DNA of 64,000 nucleotides from Spodoptera frugiperda (taxonomy: Eukaryota > Arthropoda > Insecta > Lepidoptera > Noctuidae). The stretch spans positions 2,782,001-2,846,000 of the forward strand of contig NC_064226.1 of assembly GCF_023101765.2 (NCBI RefSeq), in the 5' to 3' direction. Positions 36,412-51,800 of this stretch are shown one piece after another; positions within the stretch are counted from its first letter, which is position 1; every line of letters starts with the position of its first letter. The position numbers and the translations under genes were made by a program. Under the pieces are notes generated by a model that had not been told where the DNA came from, searched no databases, and saw only the letters and a list, made by a program, of their open reading frames with translations.

Positions 36412-39400
36412 TCAGCACGAGCAGGACTTGGAGCTTCCATCCCGACTGTTCTCGCCGTTGGCAATCTTGTGGTCAAGCGCGAATTTGTCACCATCTCTGT
36501 TGTCGTTGCTCTGGAGTAGTTTGTCGTTTAATAGAATCTGGAAGAAGTAAATATGACTTAAGTATATTAATTTATATCAACTCCGCAAGGAAATTAGAAG
36601 GTCCCATCATCACACAGTTAAATTGGATAACAGTTTTTCGGGGCGACTAAAACAGTGCAGTGCAGGAAGAATGGCAATAGTCATCACATAAGGGGTAGTG
36701 ACCAGCTTCACAAACTTGCCCCAAATGTGATGGCCACTACCACTCTCGTCTCATCTTCTTTTGACTCTTTCTCTAACCGGTAAACGTAGAATTGACTCCA
36801 TTTTGGTTTCGTGTAGTATTGGGTTTTAGAGCAGTGGTCATCTACCTAACTACTCTCCAAAACCTGCTAAAAGAAATAAAATATCCTATTGGGTCCCTAA
36901 TATCTTAATATTATTACACGAACTGTTCCTACAGAATTTATTGAAAACCATACAACTACAACGGCTTAGAAGCAGATTAAACCCATCATTACTCATAAAA
37001 AAAAAAAACTGTAAAAAAGTTTGTATCAATAGATACTGAGTATAAAAAAACAAATATGTCAACATCAAATCCTTCATTATAATTTCTAAGCCACGTGTAA
37101 ATATCACTTTTTTCAGTCAAGCATATGTTGATCCAAGGTTGAAAATCACACACACTTTTTTACTAGACCTATCTGTTCATTCAACCTCTGCAAAACACAT
37201 TCCATGTCGTTAATTAACTTTTTATTAGTATAACAAACATGTTTTTGGCCGAAACACATGCATAATTCAATAGTTTAATCCCCAGTTTAAAATATTCGAT
37301 CACCGTTTTTGACTAGCCTAGAAGTAATATTGCACAATCTTAAATAATCTGTTGTTTGCTTAGAAAAAGTTGATTTCCGTACAGCAGGCTTTTTATGGAA
37401 GTTTGTTATAGTGGGCTGTTATTTTTGTTATTTAGTCAAACAAACTGTGATACATAATATATTAAAAAGTTTATGTTCTTCAGGAGTAGGTGTCGAAAGT
37501 AGATTTTATTGACAACAATCCTTCTTTTCGATAATAGTTCAGAATATTATAAGCATTCAATCACTTATTAATATATGTCACTTGATCTTATTATTTTCAT
37601 TTACGTGTTAGAATAATTCATATTATTATGCTTCTATTCATTAATAGGAACATCGAACATTTAGCCGATTCAAAGAATCTAGATTAATTAAATTGTAATG
37701 TAGATACATCATGGAGATTACCATTATAATTTGGCTTTTTAAACAGAAATCTATTTTACAGTAGTTGTAAATATATTTTCAAACTAATAACATTTTAGTT
37801 CACTTTAGTAAGAATAAATACTATTGTAGACAAGACAATAACAAACTTGCCATAGGAAGCACTATCCAAGCCCATTATTGAGTTAAACGAAAGGGCAACC
37901 AAAGCACAAAGTACACTATCCATCAAAAGCCTCCAAATTGGCCTTACAATTTGTCATCGCGTACAGAAGTCATTAAAAAATAAACAGACATTTATAATGG
38001 CGGCCGCTGACATTAATTTTCCCGCCTACCATAGACTATCGTAAAAAAACGATCGCGTTTGACGCAAGTACCAAGGCAAGGTATTGCTCAACATTTTTGA
38101 GTAAGAAAAAAACCTAACCGGAGTAGATAATAGGAATAAAATTATGCTGAGGGCAATGGTTTCTGTAAGGTCATTTTATGTAACTAATCATTTATGAATT
38201 AGGTAACTTCTTAACAGTGCTTTATTAAAATAAGATTTCAGCAATTACAGCATATCAAGTGTAGGAGAGCCATGCTTCGGCACGAATGGACCGGCTCGAC
38301 CGGAGTGCCCTCATAGAAAACCGATGTAAAACAACGTTTGCGTTGTGTTTTGTTGATCTCCGATTCCCCAACAACCCTTAAATTCCTAACCCCAAAAGGC
38401 CAGCAACGCACTTGTAACGCCTCTGGTGTTTTGAGTGTCCATGGGCGGCGGCGATTGCTTACCATCAAGTGATCCGTCTGCTTGTTTACCGACTTATTCC
38501 ATAAAAAAGCAAATTGATCAAATATGGAAAGTTGCGCTATATTATGATTTAATTACATTACTTTACTTAACTTTTTGCACAACATTAATTATATTAATGC
38601 ATCGTATTGTAATCAAATTTAATTTAATAATTTTAATTAATCATTTAATTTGGTTAGGTTATTATTTGCGCATAAGATAGTGCATGCTGTGCTTTTCTTT
38701 AAGTGATGAGGCGCTTAGACGTAAGTTATTAATGTATAATTATAATGTAATAGCGTACTTATTGTTGAAAAGCCTAAAAAAATAAAAAATAAAAAAACAT
38801 AGCTCGGTAATTATTATAACCTCAGTAAACTTCTTTCCTGTTCCTAATATACATAATTATACCTAAATAAATGAGACATAGCCAATGAGTTCATACAACT
38901 TAGGTATTAAGTGTGCTACGCCCACCCGCGTGCAATTCTTACACGTGCCACAAAATTCCCACGAAACAAAGTCACGGCACGAAGCGACGTATCAAAATAC
39001 TATTGCACAATATTAAAAAAACAACTTCCAAACAAGATGCTTTGCCGCCGAAACTTTCCGTTAAGCTGGTATGCGAGTATAACCATAAACTTTAAACTAA
39101 TGTTTTTAATAAACTCGTTTTGACATAACGTACTTGTAGTTTATGGCTTTTATTTATTTGTGTAGGCAACTTATGGGTTATTAATTATTAAACTGTTACT
39201 ATGACGGCCGATTTAATTCTATGAAATTGTGCTTTGTGAAATATGGAAGCTATTTGATTAGAATCTAATATTGATTTGTAGAAATATTGAATAACTTATA
39301 ATGCAGTTGCTTATTACTTTTATATTTTGATTGACAATAAATTAAGAACTGATTGCTACTACCATAGAGTTTTAACTTAAAGCTTTAAAATTTTAGTAAG

Positions 39401-42400
39401 TGTGTTATTCAATGTAAATGAACTCCATTATTTTTCAACAGTCATAAACTTAGGGATACCTCAAGGAGCTATTATAGAACCACTCTGCAAATTATCTGTT
39501 GCTTTTACATATTACATCAAACAAAACAGTTTTATTATCTATCTGGTTGTATATTTTGCCTACTCCCAAGGAATTAAGGCGTAAATATCTTTGCACTACG
39601 ATAGAACACCATATAATAAAGAACAATGGTTACATCAATAACGCTACCCATTAGGAGATATTCTAAGTTCACACTTTAAGTGTGGAAAAGCCATGCTTCG
39701 GCACGAGTGGGCCGGCTCGACCAAAGTGATACCACGGCCTCACAGAACACCGACGTGAAACAACGCTTGCGTTGTGTTTCGTTGTGTGAGTGAGGTCCTC
39801 CCAATCCCCGATTTCTTATCAACCCTTAAATTCCCAACCTCCAAAAGACCCTGTAACGCACTTATAACGCCTCTGGTGTTTTGGGTATCCATGGGCGTGC
39901 TCGTTTGTCGGTTTATACCATAAAAAAGTAACCAAATCTTGCTAATTATAACATAGCATATATTATTAACTACAATATTTAGATTAAAATTCCTTACCTT
40001 ATTAACTAATGACCTGGCTGCCTCTTCAATATTGATATTTTCTTTGGCCGACGTTTCAAACCAACCGGCGAATCCTTTCTCGCGACAGTATTCTTCCATT
40101 TTGGCTTGAGAGTTTACTATGCCTTCCTTTTGTTGGTCGCACTGGGGAAATAAAATTGCCATTAGTTTTCATTATAAATTCACTTACTACCGGTTAGAAC
40201 TTGATTCTTTTACTCGCTGATTGAGTTACAAAAAATCTAATGATAAAGTTTCTTTGACCGTATGATTCATTTAGTATCGGACATTCTAGCATTTTATATT
40301 GCGCTAACTTGGTAGATTCTAAATATTGTCAAAGTCAAAGTCAAAATTATTTATTTCAAATAAACCGGGATGGCACTTTTGAACGTCAAAACAAATATTA
40401 CAATATTAAAATAAAATGACTGTCTGTCGGTCAGTCCTCTAGTGAAACTATTTGCTCGTTCCAAAGTGTAGATTCCTATGGAGAAGAACGAGCAAGAAAC
40501 TCCATAGATTTTGGGACAATAGGACAAAATTAAATCTAATCTATCTATCCATTAATGTTACCTTATTTGCCAACAATATGCAAGGTATGGGCGATCCGTC
40601 AGGTAGTTGGACTTTGGCGTCCAGGTCGTTCTTCCATTTGACCACAGCGTCGAAGGTCGCAACCCTGGACACGTCGAAGACTATGAACGCGCCCACAGCC
40701 TCCTTGTAGTACACACGGGTCATGTTGCCGAACCGCTCTTGACCTGGTAAAAAAAAGATTATAAATATATTGTCTCCAGAAGAACAATAGGCTCACCCCC
40801 TATTACATGGAACTTATCACACAAATGAAAATTGTCCAGTGGCATTACGTGCCGTAATGTGCACCTCTGCCTACCCTTTGGGGATAAAAGGCGTGACGAT
40901 GTCTCCAGAAGATACTAAGCTTAAACTAAGTGATCTCTTATACCTAAAGGTTCTACCTATATTTAAAAAGTATCCTCAAATTGGAGCATTAAAATGATAG
41001 ATTATTTCTAAACCATTTCATATTATACGCATTTTCTAGATCCAAAAGGAGTATGATTAAGGAAGGAAGATGGACAGACGTGCTCCATCGTAAGCCGCAT
41101 CATCACATAGCACCAGGCGAGATAGTGGCCAAACGTCGAGCCATCAAATATAAAAAAGGAAGGTTTTAAGTGGTTTCAGATTATATATGTGATTCAGAAT
41201 ACGGTAGTATTTACAATATATTATAGAGGCTTTGCTAAACTGTTAAACTATGAACCAACAACAAAATCTCATACTTACATAAGTCTATATGCATACTTAA
41301 ACTAAGCAACAATAAATATTAGAGCCATGTAAAGAAAACCCATGATCATCATAACCATTGAGAAGGCAATGTTAAAATCATAAGAATCGTCATCCATTTC
41401 TACGTAAAAGTAACTCTATTTTGCACAATTTATTATGATAATGCGAAATGACATTTATTTCGACAGCTGAAGATAAAAGACAGATGTGTACTTTTCATAG
41501 AGCTGATAAGGAGGTTTAAAGTCAAATTTTATGTTTTTTCTCCCCAGTAACCGTTGAAAATAACGGTTGATGACCTCAAGTATGTATACTTGGAGGATTT
41601 ATTCTTCTTCTTAGGAGTCTTTTCTTTATTTTTATAGTTGTATTAGCCGGTAGTAGTCTATTGCTGAACAAAGATATAATGATCTTCGTCTTACCAGGGT
41701 GTATTCTATAATCGCCTCGTTAGGTACGCTTTTTTTAAGGAGGAAAATCATCCAATGACTTCTCAAGGAGTGTCAGACTCTTACTGACTAAAACCACCCC
41801 GTTCCTACTCCTGCCTTTCAAGCCCGAGCCCCGGTAAACCCGCTAAGTAGTCCGCAGCTCCGGGCTATGATCACCAAAAAGTTCATTCTTATGCCACACA
41901 TAACTTAAAATCAATTTGCATGTAACGTAAGGTTTAAATAAACTTGAATAAATATTATGTATATACAGTATAAAACGAGCAAAAAAATTCTAGAAATTTC
42001 TCTAGGAAGCTCGCAAATACTTTCTCTAGTTTACTAAAGTTTTTCCTTAATAATAGACAGATTGATATCAACTAGAATAAGCTGTTTTACGATGATATAA
42101 TATCTTGACATACTCATAACAAAATATACTTGATAAAAATTATGTTTCAGATAGGATAGTCCTTATCAAAACAATTCATGTTTTTGATAGTGAAATTCTT
42201 AAATTCATAAGTTGTATTTGTGCGTAAAAGGAAGAGGCCAACATTATTTTATGCGTCTTTGTTGATCTTTCTTTATATCTACAGGAGATTGCATATTATT
42301 TTATAGTAAAAACATGAACAGTAAAATGTTAATTGTTTCATACATTTTTTTCTTTCGAGACGTAAAATTGTCATCATCTTTTAAATTAAATTAAGCTCTA

Positions 42401-45400
42401 TTTTAGGCACTCATTATTCAAAAAAAATCTGTTTCTCCTTTCTTTCTAAGGCAATATATACCGCCTTACTACTTAATACGTATTGCCTTAAAAATATCCA
42501 GTTACTTTACCAAAAACAAAAGTAAATAGGCACCTATTGAAGATCTATTCTGAATACTGTAGTACTGTAGGTACTATGAACCTCTTTAGAATTCTCAATT
42601 GAGCTCTCGAAGGTCTATCAGATAATGGGAGGAAGCTGCTAAATAAGAAGGGCATAGTCCCAGCGTATTATTGACGAATGGGAACTGTGCCTACTACCAA
42701 TAGAGGTAATAGACTGTCGCTTAAGAGGGTACATTGTGCTAATGTATATTTTATTAAAACTAAGTATGTAGTTTTTTTATAGATATAGTTTTATGTGAAT
42801 CTGTTTATATTTGTTAACCGATCCTTAAGAAATTACAACAAAATTAATACTAAAGAAAAAGTTTAGCCTTTATGTTTGTTGAGTATAATTAGCAGAAATG
42901 ATCTAAATTGAAAATGTACATATATTATAAAACTAGCATAGAGCTCAGTTTTAATTAAGAAAAGTAAGTTTTTAATATAGTACATTCGCTTAGAATATTT
43001 TGTACACACAATATGGATACTAATGATACATAGGATACATGCATACATCTAACTTTATAAGGTCTACGTTTATTAAGAAATACCTGGTATTTAGCTCTTT
43101 TATATGATAATCCAATAAAGATATTTAAAAAAGATAGGAGATCAAATAAAATCTGAAGCTCACCTGCGATATCCCATAACTGCAAACGGATGATAGTGTT
43201 CGCATCCCAATTGAGGACTTTAAGCGCGAAGTCCACGCCGATGGTGGCTCTGTAGTGTTGGCTGAAGAACTGGTGCACATATCGCTTGATGATGGACGTC
43301 TTCCCGGTCCCCAGCTCTCCGATCACCAGGATCTTGTATAGGTGCTCCCTACGCTCTGCGCTGGGTGACGCGTGTGACTGAAACAGACAAGATGTTTATG
43401 TTAGATTTGTGCTTTTTTTTAGTTCCGGGGGAAATCATCCAATGACTTCTCTCGTCTTGGGCGAGGCGAGAGGGAGTGTCAGACTCTTACTGACTAAAAA
43501 CACCCCGTTCCTTCTCCTGCTTTTCGAGCCAGAGCCCCGGTAAGCCCGCTAGGTAGTCCGCAGCATGTTAGATTTGTGCTAAGAAATTGCTTTCAGTTCC
43601 CGAAAATTACAGTTCCGTGATAAACCAATCAGCTGCAGACGTTGTTCCCAGTACGTTTGTAGAAAATAATATTGTAATTTTCTTCATCTTGCAATTTTTA
43701 TTATAGAATTTCGTCACTATGAAGAAAGCTTATCATAATGATGATGTCATTACATTATGTTTATAATGTAGTTCTACAATCTTTTCTTTTACCTAATGTT
43801 ATATTATTTTAAACCCCGAAATTAGTACCTATGGTTACTTATACAATCTACGACTTTATATTACCCATGCGTGCGTGCGTGCTTCCATGCTTATTTAAAA
43901 CGTTACGTAATTTACGTTAGATTTTTATGATTATTTGCGAATATGTTTTTTTTTTTTATATTATCTGCCAACAAGGAACCTTTAAACGGCACTATGTATT
44001 CGATCGTTATATTGGCATAGAAGATTACTCTTAAACTAAAAGAAGTACACTCTAGTATAATATCTTCTAACAAGGAACCTATAAAAGGCACTATTCTGTG
44101 TCTTACTGTTAAATGACAATGCCAGATCCTGCCCCACTTAATTTCATCAATGTACAAGAAATGTAAATTAATCAATATTACGCAATGAAGCGCTCAATAA
44201 GACCCTTGGATTTCACGTTAACCAAAAGAAATACACTCTAAACAATATAATGTATCTTGTTGGTCATTTTCAGTTATAAAATACGTCTTTAGCATTTAGC
44301 TTGTAGGTATATGGCTAGTTATCATGTCCTTGCTTCGTTGTTTCAATTAAGAAGCGCTCATCAATGCAATTGATGATCAATCAACTAATTGATTATTTCT
44401 GGTTCATGATGCATCTATCCAACCAACATTAATTCTTCCGCATTAAAGTGCAACTCTGAAGTAATTACTAACTAGTACCTATTCGTCTATGTTTTGTACC
44501 GGTACTTGAAAAGTTAGGTAGATATACTCAAGTTTATAGAGTCCTTAAAAATATATCGAATACATGAGACCTGCCGTTGATGTTCCCTTCTTTCAATTTG
44601 AATTATACCAATTATATTAATTACAATATGAATAACTCAAATATCAATGCTAAATCTGGCAATGTTAGCCGTTAGGTATATTTAGTAGCAAGGCGATTAA
44701 AACAATAATTCGATGGTATTCTGAAAGGAGAACGATTCTTTTTATCTCCTTTAGAATAAATTAGAACACTAAACAATGATATTAAGCCAATAGATTTAAG
44801 AGCATTCGGCTATTAACGGCACTTTATGCTACTTAAATGAAAATAGAATTCATTTTTATTGGCATCGATAAAGGTCATCGCTCGTCCACTAAGTGCAATG
44901 TCTTAGGAATTTATCCTAGGTCAAGATATTATTAGTTATTTTATAGGTATTTAATAATAATGTCGTTTAGATTTAAATACCTTATACCCAGTGTATGTGT
45001 GCACGACAGCAATGCGAAGCAGCGAGCCGCCCGCGACATCGTATCGACGCGTACAGTATGGTAGCATTTTTTGAAGGGGTTAAATCATCCAATCATTTCT
45101 CACGCCTTGACCGAGGCGAGAGCTAGTGTCAGACTCTTACTGACTAAAAACCACCCCGTTCCTACTCCTGCTTTTTACGCCGGAGCCCCGGTAAACCCGT
45201 TAGGTAGTCCGCAGCTTTAGAGCAGATGGTAGTATACCTACAAACACCTTTTTTTCTTATTAATCAGTGCTTTTCATTTAAGTTACGATCTCATCTATCA
45301 GGTACTAGGGTATTCTATACTAAACTATTAACTCATGCTTTGCTTCTAAAATAAGAATGAGAAAGATACTTTTATTCTTTTTAACATTATACATTTACTA

Positions 45401-48400
45401 TCGGAAGTAATCAACCAACAGGAAAACGAGCAGACAGTAATCACACGATTCCTTGAATTTTATCATCAGACGGTGTTTACTTGAATAAATAAATAGGTAT
45501 CATGTTTATAAGTGACGTCAGTATTGCAAGATAACGACGTGGATGCACCCTTCGCCGTCATTCCTCACTGATAAGGGAGAAACGTCGAGAGAATACAAAT
45601 TGACTTGACTGAGATAGTATTTATTTACACATAGGTATGTAGAACTATGATAGAGGTTTGATTAGTTTAGTGTGATTCAGAGATAGGTGTTTCAATAGCT
45701 CGGAAATTAGAAGCGATGAGCCGTGACCAGCGAGCCTAAATACAGGACATACATGTTTTTTTTTGGAGGGATAAAAATCATCTAATGACTTGTCCCGCCT
45801 TGGGTGAGACAAGAGGAAGTGTCAGACTCTTACTGACTAAAAATCACCCCGTTCCTACTCTTGCTTTTCGAGCCGGAGGCCCGGTAAACCCGCTAGGTAG
45901 TCCGTAGCTCCGGATAAGTTATGGGGCTAGGCATTCGAAGAATTTAAAGAAAATAATAATATTTTGAAACTAATCCTATGCTGTACAATGCAGGATTTTT
46001 ATTAGATAGTTAAAGATACTTAATTATGAAATTCCATTTAAAATTTTCATACACGACGTCTATCAATCTTCCTTTAGACACATTAATCCTACTTTACTGA
46101 AATATCCGCATTAGTTTAGGTAGAAACTAAAACAAAAGCAACAAATAAAACATTACGCAACTCCAAACTGGCTTTACAAGGTAGTACCTAACACGGATAC
46201 ATTTTATTGGATTACTTTATTTTGTAAATAAATGACTTTGTCTTTTAAAGTATTACATAACATTCTATATACCTACTTAAATACCTGGTAGGTAGCATTA
46301 ATCATTTTCTATTTGTAGAAACAAGATCGTAAACATATATGTGCTTGTGAATATCAAAAGAGCAATTAATTATGTGTTAAATAAAAAAGAATATTAAGCA
46401 GATGTACCAAATGGGTCGGTAACTGGTTACTATTGGTCGGTATCTGGACGCCTAGAATTTTCTCACCAAGATTTGAGTAAGTACCTCGGTATTTTTTTTA
46501 TTACCTACTAGAAAATTAAACACAGAATGGATACGAGAGGTGTCTATCCCTAACACGTTATTTTTTTAATTTAACCATCCATTTATTATAAGGATTCTCG
46601 ACTATATAATTGTTATGATAACTATTTGTAGCCCGAGGTGCGGGGTTCATGATCACATCTTTATCTATACCTACACGAAAATTTGGAAATCATTTTGGAC
46701 AAATACATGACTTACTTACTAAGATTTTATATCTAGAGAGAAGGTAAGAATGTCGCCTAAACTCTGCTGTAAAGTTTAATAGGCTTTTCATATGTAACCA
46801 CTAAAATTTAAATCCTAAGTATTAAATATCTATGAGTAGACCTATAGGCCTAATGATTACATAATACAGAATACCCATATTGAGTAACAAGCCAGCTGTT
46901 GACTGAAGTGCGTTACATTGTTGCGTAAAACAATTATCTCGCTCCTAGTACTGCTATCTTTTGTCCTAAGATAATAATTGCAAGGAGACTCCGTTACCGG
47001 TGGTGATGTGAGTATACAAATATCACAGTTACAGACTTACTTATTTTTTATCTAAATATGAATAAAAATGAATTGGGCAAATGACTAATTTTTAATTTAA
47101 TTTCCGTCTTGTAGATTATTTTACAATATTAGACATGTATCTTTTATTTTCTTATGAAGACAAATACTTTCGACGATAAATTGATTTGAAATATCGCGTG
47201 TCGTCACTTCTAGGTACATTTTATAGGTAGAAATCACGTATTTGCTCCTATTCTTAAACTTTGATTCGTTTTATCTAAATATTCTTCTTATATGACAAAA
47301 TAAAAAAATACGTGTTTAATAATTTTCATTACTTAACTGATGGACCAGATTATTTAGTCCATATTTTTTTATTTTCATGCCATGGATTAAATAAACCTAC
47401 ATTTTTAATTTTCATACCCCGTCATCATATTGTCGAAATATGTGTGTACGTGCAAAACTCCTGAACGACTGCATCAAATAGGACCACTAGATCAATATTA
47501 TATGAGTTCAATACGGTAAATATTACATAGTACAATATTGTTTTAGCGATAAAGTATGAGAAAAATATGTTATGATTCATTGACAGTTGACACTATCTTT
47601 GTGGGTCATTTTTATTATCCGACAGTCACTAAGGCATATATTTTTATAAATTAAATATGTAATTATGTTATTAATATCCGCTGATTTAATAAAAAGTAGC
47701 TTCTTACCTAAATTCTGATCGCGGAAGGTTCTAGAACTTTAAATATTATGTAGGTGTATTAAATTTTTCTGTGAAGGAATTATCGATTTTTTACAACTTT
47801 TTCGTAGATACTTACTACATAATGAGTGTTAGTAAACACTTAATATAATATAATAATTAATAACTTAATACTCGTAAGAAATGATTTAATTTATTATTTG
47901 TGCATAATTTATGCATTTTAATAAGAACAATACGAATTGATAAAATTAAGAAAATCCTAAATAGATAGATATCAGATATATTACTAATTATGTCATTAAT
48001 ATTAGTTTTACCTAATTATATTATCATAACTGGTAGCTTATTTTACTACCTACTGGCCAGAAATGGGTGGTAGCTAAGAAGATATTACACATATTCTAAA
48101 GAAGAAATATTTGACTGTTTGTGTGTTTGTTTGCATTGGGGAAGCCTATGTTCACCAGTGGATGTCTTGTAGCTGATAGGTACAACGATGATTGATCATG
48201 AATATAGTTATAAAACGAATATAACACTATTACTGAAGTGCTATTTTATTGCGGACGTGTTATATTATGTGGTTTAATATAATATAACATATAACAGGTA
48301 CATATAACTATACATTCGTTATTTATACTTCATGCCAATATAAGAAAGTTATCCGTATCCTGTTACATGTAGTGTGATATTGTTTTACCACGCAATGTAG

Positions 48401-48894
48401 GTATAATAGATAAAGTTGATAAGATTTACTAACAAGACAGTGAGTAATTACAAATTAATCATAATATTGTTAATTTTCACACGCAATATTTTAGAAATAT
48501 TACATTGAAAGAAAGCTAAAGCATGGCAAAGTCAAAACGTTACAGCATCCTTACCTACTCTAAAACTATTAACATTTATGTAATTCGGCCTCACAGAAAA
48601 CTGACGTGAAATAATGCTTGCGTTGTGTGAGTGAGATTACCGGAGGCCCAATTACCCCTCTTCCCAATCTTCCCAATCCTCGATTCCCCAACAACCCTTA
48701 AATTCCTAACCCCCAAAAGGCCGGCAACGCACTTGTAACGCGTCTAGTGTTTATGGGCGGCAGCGATTGCTTATCATCAGATGATCCGTCTATTCGTTTA
48801 CCGGCTTATCGCATTAATTTATTTTTTGGTAGAATTATAATAAAAAATATTAAGTAGAACTCACGCTACTACTGGCTTTCTGTTTAGGCGACAT
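36412..48894 (-). CDS. Rab32: Rab32/lightoid GTPase, short isoform (231 aa)
   Basis: Small GTPase that directs cargo to lysosome-related organelles such as pigment granules; the Drosophila orthologue is lightoid. Five coding exons (minus order): 48894-48865 (MSPKQKASSS), 43377-43164, 40743-40562, 40141-39998, 36537-36412. They sum to 696 nt. All borders are GT-AG and phases 0,1,0,0 join correctly. Motifs: P-loop GELGTGKT (residues 30-37), effector region HYRATIGVDFALKVL, WDIAGQE (78-84, with Ile where most Rabs have Thr, a Rab32/38 hallmark), NKCD (141-144), ETSAK (171-175) and C-terminal CSC (229-231) for double geranylgeranylation. Length fits human RAB32 (225 aa). Introns contain several SINE-like repeats. 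The last exon is only 41 codons and acidic/Ser-rich before the prenylated end. Identification as the Rab32/38 class is firm. Confidence 0.95.
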
Positions 48895-51800
48895 CTTCAA
48901 TAAAAACCTTGTAGTCGCGACGAAAGTCGTCAAGAAACACAGAAGTAAGTCCAAAAAGGTAAATCACAGGCACGATACAGAATATTCTCGATCTCGTTAT
49001 ATTTATAACACATCTCACTAAAATAATTCAACTATCTTCACTCATCCTCCATTTAATTGCAAAAAATATTTAAATCTTTCAATCAATTCTAAATTCCAGC
49101 TAATAAACACAATGTGCGCGGCTAAATTTGAATTTAGAACGCTAATAGACAATTTAAATTATTTTTATCGGATCACGGACCTAATCGTGCAGCCTTCGAA
49201 TACAAACTATCGAGTCGGTCCGATGACCAGCTATTTATGAAGTCGCGTCGAGTGGAAAGATAGCGCTTATCGGCCACCTGATAACGACTATTTGTCATTT
49301 GCACTCCTTGGCCAGTAACCGATCCAATATTGGTGTCGATTTGATAAATAAGACACTTTTTACTTTCCGGTTTTTTTTCCTTGACCTGCACAAGGACATT
49401 GTACATTTTATATAAGACCAGAATAAGTACGATATATAAAAAGAAAAAGAATAGAAACCTAATTAAATTCATTCTTTTTTTTTTCTGTCTTTTTCTTTTT
49501 CTAGCGTCGATTTAACTTAATTTAAAACCTACAGTAGAATTATATGACGTATACCATAGACAGGTGTGATGTCGTTGGAATTTAACTTACTGTATTATCA
49601 AATACTATTCTTAAAGAAACAATGTTTTTATTATAACTGATACATTTCTGCCATAACAACCACTCATATTTATTTAAAATGCTGTGTTTTTCCCACATTG
49701 AAAGTGATCTATGTATGATATAATAAAGTCATAGTTAAGATTTAATAGATTCTATACGTTATCGTAATAAGTTTATTCGTTCAGAAATGACATTTCTAAA
49801 TTAGGTAGGAGATAAAAAGAAGTTTATAATTTTATTTATTCTGATTTCCATGTCATTTTATTAGTTCCTGCCTTCTAGAATTTTCGCAATGAAACCGTTT
49901 GTCAATGTAATGACAACAAACCCGATACTGCCACAGTCACTTATTGTCAGCGAATGCACATTGCACAACCGTTGGAACCGCGACGCGGCCGCGGTAAGTC
50001 TAGCCTACGGATTGTGTTACGTACACGCATCAGCGGCGACCTCTACAACTGGCACTGGCATGCCAAACCGAATGCCATGTGAATATGGCAACTTCAATTT
50101 GAAGGGTGAAAAGTAACACCATGTTACAAAGTAGAGTTACTATCGGATTGTTGTTTTGTAAAGTAGAGCAACTTTCTTATACGTATCATGGTCGTTCCTT
50201 TTTCAAATGTAAATAGGTGCAATAATGGAGAAATCAGGTAATATATGCCATCAAATTGGTGTTTCACACAATCACATTTTATATTTATGTGTGAGACTTT
50301 ATAATTAAGTACAATGAGCATTCGAGATATTAATTTTAGCACAGAAGTAAACTGGATATTATTTTCTATACGTTTTTGCAACTAACACAACTACAATATT
50401 AAAATAAAAGTTTGTTTTTAAAGTAAACTTCATTTGTATCTACAAATAAAGATTGTACACTTTTTCCAAGTTAATTGTCCATTAATCCCTAAACCTATCA
50501 CTTCCACCGCAGCCGTCAGCGCGTATCAATAACACGAAGCCGTATCAACGCGCTAATTGAACCATCAAATTTTCCAAACCATTAATTGATATTTACACCT
50601 CATTTTTAAGGTTTCTCTATGGTTCAAACTCACTTCCTTCCACGTTCATAAAAAATATAACGTTCTTTATTTGAAATTCTACGGCTTGATTTTTTAATTT
50701 AAATGGAAAAAGGTTTTAGTAGATAAAATGTTGTTATATTGTTAGTCCCGTTTTTAAAACGTGTTTACTACGTCGTTTATGTAATTAATCTTAGATATTT
50801 AGGATCTACGCATAACGGAGGATTTGCTTTCAACAGACTTTTGTTGGCAGTCTAACTATTAATTGTAAATTCTCACATAATAAACTTTTATAGGGACTTG
50901 CGGACTTGTATTTGACAATAAACAACAAACCACGAACGGCTTTTCACGTTTTGAAAGAAGTATAAGCCACACAGAGACGATTGTTTTTATAATTATGCTA
51001 TTTAAAAAAAACAAGAAGTTTTGTGTATTCTTGATCTTTAATCTTTAACATTAAATTTCTGAATGTTTACCGAAATATCACAAGATTAATAAGTCGTCGT
51101 TGTAAATTGAATGTGAGTTCAAAGGAAGTATTGTACTTTTAAGCAATTTCGGTATTTCTGTGATCTTTAATGGGTTGTAGGTTATTTTTTTTTCAATGTG
51201 GAATGCTTTGTTTTTAGTTTTTTAAAAGGTAATTAAGAAGTTTTATGTAATAATATGCATTTAGGGTAGGTGTAGGACAAGGACAACGCGGATTTTTTTT
51301 AATTTAAAATTTTAACTATGCGTTTTTATTTTGTTGTCATTTGTTTTTCAAGTTTTATAACTATCTATGACTATATAATATTAAAGTTTTCTCTCTCTTT
51401 TATTTTCCAATCGTGTTTTTGGTACGGCTAAACTTTCGTTTATTTAAATATTGCTTAGATTTAGTTTTTAAGATAAGATAGTTTGCATTAGATATATGAC
51501 TCTTCTATTCTAATTAAAACTTTTGCTATATGAATTCTCGCGACTTCAACGTATCTTGATCGAATTTGAATATTGATTGTTTCGAGAAAAAATAATCAAG
51601 ATGCTAATACCAGATATAGCAAACATCAAGATATAATCTAGAAAACAAAATGTCAACAAGAAACACCTGATAAACAGTAATAAATAATCTGTTCGTTTAT
51701 TTTTGTATCATATTATGTTACACACTATCTATTATTCTAAGTTCTTTGACATTAGTTCTGTTAGATTTCAGTCTAAAATCTACTTTTGGATTGAATTTGG

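Noticed and set aside
49889..50116. 75-codon plus-strand frame with an internal good donor
   Set aside because: No partner exon found and no recognisable protein; kept only as a GC-raised island.
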